Assembly: GCF_011039135.1 (NCBI RefSeq)
Contig: NZ_JAAKEJ010000008.1
Location: forward strand, 1-64,000
DNA from: Desulfovibrio sp. ZJ209
Lineage (GTDB): Bacteria; Desulfobacterota; Desulfovibrionia; Desulfovibrionales; Desulfovibrionaceae
DNA: 64,000 nt
Direction of reading: 5' to 3'
Shown here: positions 9,001-16,280 of the stretch, one piece after another
Layout of the letters: each line of letters opens with the position of its first letter
How positions within the stretch are numbered: position 1 is the stretch's first letter
Notes under the pieces: generated by a model
The model's database searches: none
What the model saw: only the letters and a program-made list of their open reading frames with translations
Told to the model about the DNA's origin: nothing
Program-made: the position numbers and the translations under genes

Positions 9001-10209
9001 ATGACGGACATCCTCATCATCGGCGCGGGCGGCGTGGGCAGCGTGGTGGCCCACAAGTGCGCGCAGGCCAAGCGCGAGACCGGCGTTTTCGGCAAGATCA
9101 CGCTGGCGAGCCGCACACTCTCCCGCTGCGAGGCCGTGGCCGCCAGCGTGCGCGAGCGCCTTGGCGTGGACATCGCCACCGCGCAGGTCGATGCGGACGA
9201 TGTGCCCGCGCTCTGCGCGCTCATGCGCGAGGTAAAGCCGGCCATCGTGTGCAATATCGCGCTCCCGTACCAGGACCTGCACATCATGGACGCCTGCCTC
9301 GAGTGCGGGGCGCACTATCTCGACACCGCCAATTACGAGCCGCCGGACACCGCGCGCTTCGAGTACAAGTGGCAGTGGGCCTACCGCGACCGCTTCCGCG
9401 AGGCCGGCCTCACCGCCCTGCTCGGCTCCGGCTTCGACCCCGGCGTGACCAATGTGTTCGCCGCCTGGGCGCTCAAGCACGAGCTCGACGAAGTGCATGT
9501 GCTCGACATCATCGACTGCAATGCCGGCAGCCACGGCCAGGCCTTCGCCACCAACTTCAACCCCGAGATCAACATCCGCGAGGTCACGGCGCGCGGGCGC
9601 TACTGGGAGCACGGGGAATGGGCGGAGACCGACCCGCTCTCCTGGTCCATGGACTACGACTTCCCGGACGGCATCGGCAAAAAGAAGTGCTACCTCATGT
9701 ACCATGAGGAGCTGGAATCGCTGGTGCGCCACCTGCGCGGCATCCGCCGGGCGCGCTTCTGGATGACTTTTTCCGAAAGCTACCTCAACCACCTCGAGGT
9801 GCTCGGCAATGTGGGCATGACCCGCATCGACCCGGTGCGCTTCCACGGGCAGGACATCGTGCCCATCCAGTTCCTGGCGGCGCTTTTGCCCGACCCGGCC
9901 TCTCTGGGGCCGCTCACCACGGGGCGCACCTGCATCGGCGATGTCTTGCGCGGCGTGAAGAACGGCCAGCCGCGCGCGGTCTATGTGTACAATATCTGCG
10001 ACCACGGCGCCTGCTACCGCGAGGTGGGCTCGCAGGCCATTTCCTACACCACGGGCGTGCCGGCCATGATCGGCACCAAGCTCATCGCCGAAGGCCTGTG
10101 GCGCCGCCCCGGCGTGTGGAACATGGAGGAATTCGACCCCGACCCCTTCATGGCGGACCTCAACCGCTTCGGCCTGCCCTGGAACTGCGTGGAAGTTCCC
10201 GCGGACTGA
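9001..10209 (+). CDS. carboxynorspermidine/carboxyspermidine synthase
   Basis: A 402-residue member of the saccharopine-dehydrogenase-like family. The N-terminal Rossmann motif is GAGGVGS (8-14), followed by the ALPYQD and YLDTANYE segments and the GSGFDPG loop conserved in carboxynorspermidine dehydrogenases. The enzyme condenses aspartate semialdehyde with putrescine (or diaminopropane) using NADPH to give carboxyspermidine (or carboxynorspermidine). It lies 18 bp after the HDAC-family gene and 3 bp before nspC, which decarboxylates its product. No diaminopropane genes are in view, so spermidine is the likelier end product. Confidence 0.92.
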   Translation: MTDILIIGAGGVGSVVAHKCAQAKRETGVFGKITLASRTLSRCEAVAASVRERLGVDIATAQVDADDVPALCALMREVKPAIVCNIALPYQDLHIMDACLECGAHYLDTANYEPPDTARFEYKWQWAYRDRFREAGLTALLGSGFDPGVTNVFAAWALKHELDEVHVLDIIDCNAGSHGQAFATNFNPEINIREVTARGRYWEHGEWAETDPLSWSMDYDFPDGIGKKKCYLMYHEELESLVRHLRGIRRARFWMTFSESYLNHLEVLGNVGMTRIDPVRFHGQDIVPIQFLAALLPDPASLGPLTTGRTCIGDVLRGVKNGQPRAVYVYNICDHGACYREVGSQAISYTTGVPAMIGTKLIAEGLWRRPGVWNMEEFDPDPFMADLNRFGLPWNCVEVPAD

Positions 10210-10212
10210 CCC

Positions 10213-11478
10213 ATGCGCGGGGACTGCCTCGACCTTTTGCTGGCGCAGGATTCGCCCGCGCCCTCGCCCTGCTTCGTGCTCGACGAGTGCCGGCTTGCCG
10301 AAAACGCCGCCATCCTCGACGGCGTGCAAAAGGCCACAGGCGCGAAGATCCTGCTGGCGCTCAAGGGCTTTGCGGCCTGGGCGACCTTTCCCCTGCTCTC
10401 GCGCGCGGGCCGGGGGCCGCTGTGGGGCGTGTGCGCGAGCTCGGTGGACGAGGCGCGCCTCGGCCGGGAGGACTTCGGCGGCGAGGTGCACGCCTTCGCG
10501 GCCGCGTGGAGCGAGGAGGAATTCCGCGAGCTGCTCACCCTCTGCGACCATATCGTGTTCAATTCCCTCGCCCAGTGGCGGCGCTTCCGGCCTTTGGCCG
10601 AGGCCGCACGCGCTGCCGGGAAAAGCCGCGAGGTGAGCTTTGGCCTGCGCCTGAACCCGGAGCATTCCGAGGGCGCCGTGCCCATTTACGACCCCTGCGC
10701 GCCAGGCTCGCGCCTGGGCATCCGGCCGGCGCAGCTTGCGGCCGGGGCCGCGCCGGGCGAGCTCGAGGGCATTTCCGGGCTCCACTTCCACACCCTCTGC
10801 GAGCAGGGGGCCGACGCGCTTGCGCGTACCCTGGATGCTGTGGAGGAAAAGTTCGCGCCCTGGATAAGCGCGCTCCCCCAGGAAGGGCGCTGGCTCAATT
10901 TCGGCGGCGGCCACCACATCACGAAGCCCGGCTACGACCGCGCCCTGCTCTGCCGGCTCATCGGGCGCTGGCGCGACCGATACGGCGCGCAGGTCTATCT
11001 CGAGCCCGGCGAGGCCGTGGCCCTCGATGCGGGCTGGCTCACGGCCACGGTGCTCGACGTGGTTGAAGCCGACATGCCCGTGGCCGTGCTGGACGTTTCC
11101 GCCGCGTGCCACATGCCGGACGTGCTCGAGATGCCCTACCGCCCCGGGGTGTATTACAGCGCTCCCGACGGCGCCCCCCGCAGGGCGGCCGAAGCCGGGG
11201 CGGACGCGTGGACCTGCCGGCTCGCGGGCAAGTCCTGCCTCGCCGGGGATGTCATCGGGGAGTACGCCTTTGCCGCGCCGCTCACGGTGGGGCGGCGCCT
11301 CGTCTTCGCGGACATGGCCATCTACAGCATGGTGAAGACCACCACCTTCAACGGCCTGAGGCTCCCCTCCATCGCGATCTGCCGCTGTGCGGACGCCGAC
11401 CCGCAGGCTCCCGCGGGCGAGCGCTTCCGCATCCTGCGCCGCTTCGGCTACGAGGACTTCCGCGGGCGCCTCTCCTGA
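10213..11478 (+). CDS. nspC: carboxynorspermidine decarboxylase
   Basis: A PLP enzyme of the alanine-racemase-fold decarboxylase family, 421 residues. The PLP lysine is K51 in LALKGFA. Other hallmarks are SSVDEAR, the HIVFNS segment, GLHFHTLCEQ, NFGGGHHI and the LEPGEA loop. It removes the carboxyl group from carboxy(nor)spermidine to give (nor)spermidine. It is separated from the synthase gene by only 3 bp and ends the run that began at 5614. The next gene, pyk, has its own promoter. Confidence 0.94.
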   Translation: MRGDCLDLLLAQDSPAPSPCFVLDECRLAENAAILDGVQKATGAKILLALKGFAAWATFPLLSRAGRGPLWGVCASSVDEARLGREDFGGEVHAFAAAWSEEEFRELLTLCDHIVFNSLAQWRRFRPLAEAARAAGKSREVSFGLRLNPEHSEGAVPIYDPCAPGSRLGIRPAQLAAGAAPGELEGISGLHFHTLCEQGADALARTLDAVEEKFAPWISALPQEGRWLNFGGGHHITKPGYDRALLCRLIGRWRDRYGAQVYLEPGEAVALDAGWLTATVLDVVEADMPVAVLDVSAACHMPDVLEMPYRPGVYYSAPDGAPRRAAEAGADAWTCRLAGKSCLAGDVIGEYAFAAPLTVGRRLVFADMAIYSMVKTTTFNGLRLPSIAICRCADADPQAPAGERFRILRRFGYEDFRGRLS

Positions 11479-11538
11479 AGCCGCCCCGCGAGCCCGGGGG
11501 CTCTCCCTCACGGATTCCCGCGCGTCACGCCCCGCGCC

Positions 11539-11567
11539 TTGACATCAGCGGGAAAAATTCGGATGAT
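11539..11567 (+). promoter_or_regulatory. sigma70-type promoter of pyk
   Basis: Perfect -35 TTGACA (11539-11544), 17-bp spacer, -10 GATGAT (11562-11567, four of six consensus bases). It lies 75 bp upstream of the pyk start in an otherwise gene-free stretch. Confidence 0.65.
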
Positions 11568-11641
11568 TTTGCACCTCTTTCAACCGTGTGCATATCGGAA
11601 ACCACTGCCGCACCAATGCCGTGAGGCCGGAGGAGAATACC

Positions 11642-13057
11642 ATGAGAACCAAGATCGTCGCCACTATCGGGCCCGCCTCCAACACCAAGGAAAAGCTCAA
11701 GGCCCTGGCCGGGGCGGGCGTCAGCGTCTTCCGCCTCAATTTCTCGCACGGCAGCGCCTCGGATTTCATCAAGATCATCAACTATATCCGTGAGGTGGAG
11801 GCCGAACTCCACCGGCCCATCACCATCATGCAGGATCTCTCCGGCCCCAAGATCCGCCTCGGCGTGGTGCCGGAAAAATCCATCCAGGTCACCAAGGGCA
11901 TGAAGCTTTTGCTCGGCCCGAGCGACAAGCGCGTGGAGGAGCTCGCCTACCTTCCCTTCGACCATGAGGTCATCCTCGAGAGCCTCGAGCCCGGCGACCG
12001 CATGGTGCTCGCCGACGGCGGCCTCCAGTTCGTGGTGAAGGAACGCCGCGACGACGGCCTCGTGCTGCTCGTGGCCGGCAACGACGGCATCGTGACCTCG
12101 CGCAAGGGCCTCGCGCTGCCCGGCAAGGCCACCAAGGTGCGGGCCCTCACCGAAAAGGACAAGAAGGACCTCGAGGACGGCCTGGCCCTCGGCGTGGACG
12201 CGGTCGCCATCTCATATGTGCAGACCGCCGACGACGTGCGCGAGGCCAAGGAGCTCATTGCCAAGTCCGGCCGGCGCGTGCCGGTGGTGGTCAAGCTGGA
12301 GCGCCAGAGCGCGGTGGACAACCTCGACGCCATCCTCGCCGAGACGGACATCGTCATGGTGGCCCGCGGCGACCTTGGCGTGGAGTGCCCGCTGCCGCTT
12401 TTGCCGGCCCTGCAGAAGCGCATTATCAGCGCCTGCAACCAGGCCTCCAAGCCGGTCATCGTGGCCACGCAGATGCTGCTCTCCATGGTCAACAACCCCG
12501 TCCCCACCCGCGCCGAGACCACGGACGTGGCCAATGCCGTGCTCGACGGCGCCGATTGCGTCATGATGAGCGAAGAGACGGCCATGGGCAATTTCCCGGT
12601 GGAGACCGTGCAGTTCATGCGCATGATCACCACCGAGGCCGAAAAGCTCCTGCTCGACCACCGCAAGCTGGAAGAGCCGGAGAGCGACAAGGGCATCCCG
12701 GAATTTCTCGCCTATTCCGCCTGCCTGCTCGCCGACAAGGCGGACGCCAAGGCCATCGTGTCGCACAGCGTTTCCGGCGGCTCGGCGCGGCAGGTTTCCG
12801 CCCGGCGCCCCCCGCAGGCCATCTACGCGCTCACGCCCGACCCCTCGACCATCAAGGCGCTCAACTTCGCCTGGGGCGTCACCCCCGTCTTTGTGGACAA
12901 GGACCACATCGGCCAGACACACCTCGAGCGCGCGGAAGAATTCATCAATAACAGCAAGGACTTCAAGGTCAACGACTGCGCGGTCATCACCGCCGGCCAG
13001 ATCAAGGACTCGGCCACGCCGCGCGGCACCAACCTGGTCAAGATCTACTGGAAGTAG
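11642..13057 (+). CDS. pyk: pyruvate kinase
   Basis: Converts phosphoenolpyruvate and ADP to pyruvate and ATP. The 471 residues start MRTKIVATIGPAS, then FRLNFSHG, the QDLSGPKIRLG strand at the A/B domain junction, the active-site strand VVVKLE, the MVARGDLGVE metal site, the QMLLSM helix and the C-terminal effector domain (from about 350). The start at 11642 follows CGGAGGAG. It is followed after 3 bp by an HD-GYP gene, so the two probably share a transcript. Confidence 0.97.
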   Translation: MRTKIVATIGPASNTKEKLKALAGAGVSVFRLNFSHGSASDFIKIINYIREVEAELHRPITIMQDLSGPKIRLGVVPEKSIQVTKGMKLLLGPSDKRVEELAYLPFDHEVILESLEPGDRMVLADGGLQFVVKERRDDGLVLLVAGNDGIVTSRKGLALPGKATKVRALTEKDKKDLEDGLALGVDAVAISYVQTADDVREAKELIAKSGRRVPVVVKLERQSAVDNLDAILAETDIVMVARGDLGVECPLPLLPALQKRIISACNQASKPVIVATQMLLSMVNNPVPTRAETTDVANAVLDGADCVMMSEETAMGNFPVETVQFMRMITTEAEKLLLDHRKLEEPESDKGIPEFLAYSACLLADKADAKAIVSHSVSGGSARQVSARRPPQAIYALTPDPSTIKALNFAWGVTPVFVDKDHIGQTHLERAEEFINNSKDFKVNDCAVITAGQIKDSATPRGTNLVKIYWK

Positions 13058-13060
13058 CGC

Positions 13061-14101
13061 ATGGCAGAAAAAAAAGCCTCCGGCGCCGTTCCCGCGAACA
13101 TCAACGAAGAGTACTACCAGATCAGCCCGGAGATTCTGGGGAGCTTCCCCAAGTACCGGCCGCCGGTGGACCTCTTCGTGTTCCGCGAGGATATTGCCGT
13201 GCTTGCGCCCTATTCGCGCAAGGGGACGCGCCTCACCAACGAGCAGGTGGAGGAGCTCGCGCAGCTCTGCGCCGAGGGCAACGTCTTCGTCTCGCGCTCG
13301 GACCACCCCATCTATTCGCGGCACATCGTGCGCCAGCTCGACCTCGTGCTCCAGGACCACAACCTGAAGGAGGCCGAGATCGCCAATATCTGCGTGCACG
13401 CGCTCTACCTGCGCTATGCGGAGTTCTACGCGCAGCCCGTGAAGGCGCTTTTCGACCCGCTTTACCGCGACGTGCAGGTGGTCACGGAATACCTCGCGCA
13501 GGACCCCAAGCGCATCAACGCCTTCATGCGCCGCCTGTTCCGCAGGCATGACCCGGCGAAGCACGCGGTCAACAGCATGATCGTGGGGCTGTGGCTCTGG
13601 CTCCAGAACCCGGGCGACCACGATCGCAAGGAGCTCGACCGCATGGCGCTGGCCCTGCTCGTGCACGACATCGGCATGAGCAAGGTGCCCCCCTTCCTGC
13701 TCGACAAGAAGGGCGCGCTCAAGCCCGAAGAGCGTGAAAAGGTCTGGCAGCACTCGCTGCTCGGCGTGAAAATCATGCAGAAGATGGAGATGGTGTATGA
13801 CGCCCTGCTCCGCATCTGCTTCGAGCATCACGAGCGCCTGGACGGCTCCGGCTATCCGCAGCGCATCAAGGCCGGCCAGGTGCCGGCCGCGGCGGCGCTG
13901 GCCGCCGTGGCGGACTCGTTCTCGGCCATGATCACCGAGCGCAGCTACGCGCCCGCCAAGGAACCCATGGACGCGGCGCGCGAGCTCGCGGAAGACCAGC
14001 GGTACGACAGCGGCGTGGCGCGCACCCTCCTCGCCGGCTATGCCCGAAATACTTTCGGCACCCCGCAGGACATGGACGCCTTTGTGGAACAGAAGGACTG
14101 A
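13061..14101 (+). CDS. HD-GYP domain protein, probable c-di-GMP phosphodiesterase
   Basis: A 346-residue cytoplasmic protein. The first ~160 residues are a helical region of no family I recognise and contain no receiver or PAS motif I can see. Residues about 160-335 are an HD-GYP domain with HDIG at 202-205 and a full HHERLDGSGYP signature at 256-266. That domain normally hydrolyses cyclic di-GMP, and the signature residues are intact, so activity is likely. It lies 3 bp after pyk, a pairing that links a second messenger enzyme to glycolytic output; the physiological meaning is unknown. Confidence 0.88.
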   Translation: MAEKKASGAVPANINEEYYQISPEILGSFPKYRPPVDLFVFREDIAVLAPYSRKGTRLTNEQVEELAQLCAEGNVFVSRSDHPIYSRHIVRQLDLVLQDHNLKEAEIANICVHALYLRYAEFYAQPVKALFDPLYRDVQVVTEYLAQDPKRINAFMRRLFRRHDPAKHAVNSMIVGLWLWLQNPGDHDRKELDRMALALLVHDIGMSKVPPFLLDKKGALKPEEREKVWQHSLLGVKIMQKMEMVYDALLRICFEHHERLDGSGYPQRIKAGQVPAAAALAAVADSFSAMITERSYAPAKEPMDAARELAEDQRYDSGVARTLLAGYARNTFGTPQDMDAFVEQKD

Positions 14102-14138
14102 AACCCCCGCGCCGGAGAAAGCCCCCACGGAGGCCCGC

Positions 14139-15494
14139 ATGCGCTCCCTGCTCCTCACGCTCGTATTTCTGGCCTGCCTCGGCCTGCTCCTGCCGGCCGG
14201 CTCGCAAGCCCCGGCGCATGCGGCAGCCGATGACGGCGGGCGCCTTGTAAAGGCCGTGGTGCTCTCGCGCCACGGCGTGCGCGCCCCCACCCAGAAGCAC
14301 AAAATCCTCGAGTCGTGGAGCGAGCGCGTGTGGCCGGTGTGGCCGGTGAAACGCGGCGACCTCACCCCGCGCGGCGGTGAGCTCGTCACGGCCATGTGGG
14401 GCAATCTCGGGGCGGCCTTCCGCAAGGAGGGCGTCCTGCCGGCCAACCTGTGCCAGCGCCCGGCGGATGTCTATGTGCGCGCCGACACGGACGAACGCAC
14501 CCGCGCCACGGCCCGCGCGCTCCTGAACGCGCTCGCGCCGGACTGCCGCCTCGGCTTCGCTGTCACGTCCGACCCCATCGACCCGCTCTTCCATCCCGTC
14601 AAGGCCGGGCTCTACACCTTTGACCCCATCGGCGCCGCCACGGACATCCTGACCATGACCAATGGCGGCCTCGGCCAGCTCCAGGACGACCTCGCCACGC
14701 CGCTCGCGCTGGTGGGGCGCATTTCCGCGCCGGTCTCGGCCGAATTGTGCTCCCATTTCGGGCTCCCGCAGGAGTGCGCCCTCTCCGACATCCCCAATGC
14801 CGTGAGCGTCGCTCCCGACGGGCGCAGCGTGAACCTCACCGGCAGCCTCGCCATCGCGTCGAGCCTCGCCGAGATCTTCCTGCTCGAATACGGCGAATGG
14901 CCCGGCGTGGCCGCCGGCTGGGGGCAGGTCACGGCGCCCACCCTGCGGCAGGTGCTTCCCGTCCACGCAAAGGTCTTCGACGTGGTCAACAGGGCGCCGC
15001 TGGTGGCCTGGGCCCGTGGCTCCTCCCTGCTGGTGGAGATGGGCGCGGCCCTGCTTGGCACCCACTATGACGAGCGCTGCAACAAGGCCGCGCTGGCGGT
15101 CTTCGTGGGGCATGACACCAATATCGCCAATTTGGGCGCGCTGCTTGGCGTCAACTGGCAGCTTGAGGGCTATCCCGTGAACGGCATCCCGCCGGCGTCC
15201 GCGCTCATGCTGGAGCTGTGGGAGAAAAACGGCGCCCGCGAAGTGCGCGTGACCTTTTTCGCCCAGCCCATGGCCGCCCTGCATGCGCCCTTCCCCTCGG
15301 AGGGCCCGCTCAGCCCCGCGGGCCTGCGCGAGCACGCGCCCGCGATGGCTCATGTGACGGCGCCGCCCATAGTGGGCGAAGCGCGCTTCTCCCTTGAGGA
15401 ATTCCGCGACCGCATCGCCGAGGCCACGGCAGGCGCCCCGCTGGCGCCGCCGCAGGTGCCCCCGCTGGATTTCGCCCGCGAGGTGGCGAAATAG
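14139..15494 (+). CDS. secreted histidine acid phosphatase (AppA/phytase-like)
   Basis: A 451-residue branch-2 histidine phosphatase. A signal peptide covers about 1-29 (cleavage near AHA-A). The catalytic RHGxRxPT motif is at 44-51 with nucleophile H45, and the proton-donor HD pair is at 325-326 in VGHDTN. These features match periplasmic glucose-1-phosphatase/phytase enzymes that release phosphate from organic esters. I chose the ATG at 14139 (GGAGG upstream) because it gives a clean signal peptide; the frame runs further upstream into the HD-GYP gene. It probably acts in the periplasm. Substrate, phytate or sugar phosphates, cannot be read from sequence. Confidence 0.88.
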   Translation: MRSLLLTLVFLACLGLLLPAGSQAPAHAAADDGGRLVKAVVLSRHGVRAPTQKHKILESWSERVWPVWPVKRGDLTPRGGELVTAMWGNLGAAFRKEGVLPANLCQRPADVYVRADTDERTRATARALLNALAPDCRLGFAVTSDPIDPLFHPVKAGLYTFDPIGAATDILTMTNGGLGQLQDDLATPLALVGRISAPVSAELCSHFGLPQECALSDIPNAVSVAPDGRSVNLTGSLAIASSLAEIFLLEYGEWPGVAAGWGQVTAPTLRQVLPVHAKVFDVVNRAPLVAWARGSSLLVEMGAALLGTHYDERCNKAALAVFVGHDTNIANLGALLGVNWQLEGYPVNGIPPASALMLELWEKNGAREVRVTFFAQPMAALHAPFPSEGPLSPAGLREHAPAMAHVTAPPIVGEARFSLEEFRDRIAEATAGAPLAPPQVPPLDFAREVAK

Positions 15495-15572
15495 GCCGCT
15501 TTCCCATCTACACCCATGTTCCGGGCAGCCGCATACGCCAAGCGCCCCCGGAAGCCCGGAAAGGAGAACCAT

Positions 15573-16106
15573 ATGCCCACCGACAACAGCCCCAATTCCG
15601 CCACGCCCGAAGCCGCCCGGAAGGACGGCACCCGTAACATCCCGGCCGACGAGCTGGAAAAGATCCCCACCAGGACGAGCCCCTGGCAGTGGGCGGTCAT
15701 CATCGTCGCCGCCGTCATCCTCATCGCCATCGGCCTGACCTTCCGCGGCGCCGAGGAGCGTGAAAACAAGGCCGCCATGCAGAATCTCGGCGCGCCGTTC
15801 ACGGCCATCGTGCAGGAGCAGGCCGCGGCGCTCGGCCTCACCGCCCCGAAGATGGATTTGCAGATCGCCACCAAGGCGGCCGATGTCTCGCTCGACTTTC
15901 CCGGCGCCATCGGCGCGGACAAGGCCCGGGACTTCGCCGTGGCCGTGTGCGCGGGCCTCGCCCGCACCTATGTGAACAAGGGCTATATGCCGCGCGACCT
16001 TGCCGTGCATGTGATGACCACCCTTGCCGACGGCGCACGCGCCGTCTATGGCAAGGCCGTCTTCAACGGCAATCTCGACCAGCTTCTCTGGGAGCCGGCG
16101 CAGTAG
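15573..16106 (+). CDS. single-pass membrane protein, unknown function
   Basis: I do not recognise this 177-residue protein. It has a polar N-terminal tail of about 40 residues, one membrane helix (about 41-58, WQWAVIIVAAVILIAIG) and a C-terminal domain of about 115 residues with mixed helices, including an AAL-GLTAPKMDLQI segment. The lack of a cleavable signal suggests an anchor with the large domain in the periplasm. AAAGGAGA upstream supports the ATG at 15573. It lies between the secreted phosphatase and PBP1A; a cell-envelope role is a guess from position only. Confidence 0.7.
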   Translation: MPTDNSPNSATPEAARKDGTRNIPADELEKIPTRTSPWQWAVIIVAAVILIAIGLTFRGAEERENKAAMQNLGAPFTAIVQEQAAALGLTAPKMDLQIATKAADVSLDFPGAIGADKARDFAVAVCAGLARTYVNKGYMPRDLAVHVMTTLADGARAVYGKAVFNGNLDQLLWEPAQ

Positions 16107-16246
16107 CAGGCCCAGCGCTTCCTGGGTTCTGGCGCTCTCCTCCGCCGCTTCGCCCGCTTCGCGCGGGCCGTCCGCGGGCAGGCCGCCTGTTGACGGCCCG
16201 CGCGCATTCGTGGCAACCCCCACCACCTTCAGGGCCTGGGGGCCCC

Positions 16247-16275
16247 TTTACGCGGCCGAAAAAACACGCTATTTC
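16247..16275 (+). promoter_or_regulatory. candidate promoter of mrcA
   Basis: TTTACG (16247-16252, four of six matches), 17-bp spacer, TATTTC (16270-16275, three of six). The -10 would place the transcription start at or near the A of the mrcA ATG (16281). There is no Shine-Dalgarno sequence in front of that ATG. Confidence 0.35.
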
Positions 16276-16280
16276 ACGGC

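Noticed and set aside
7561-11511. A 1,316-codon open frame on the minus strand
   Set aside because: It is the shadow of the HDAC, synthase and nspC genes; its translation is Ala/Arg/His-rich with no family pattern.
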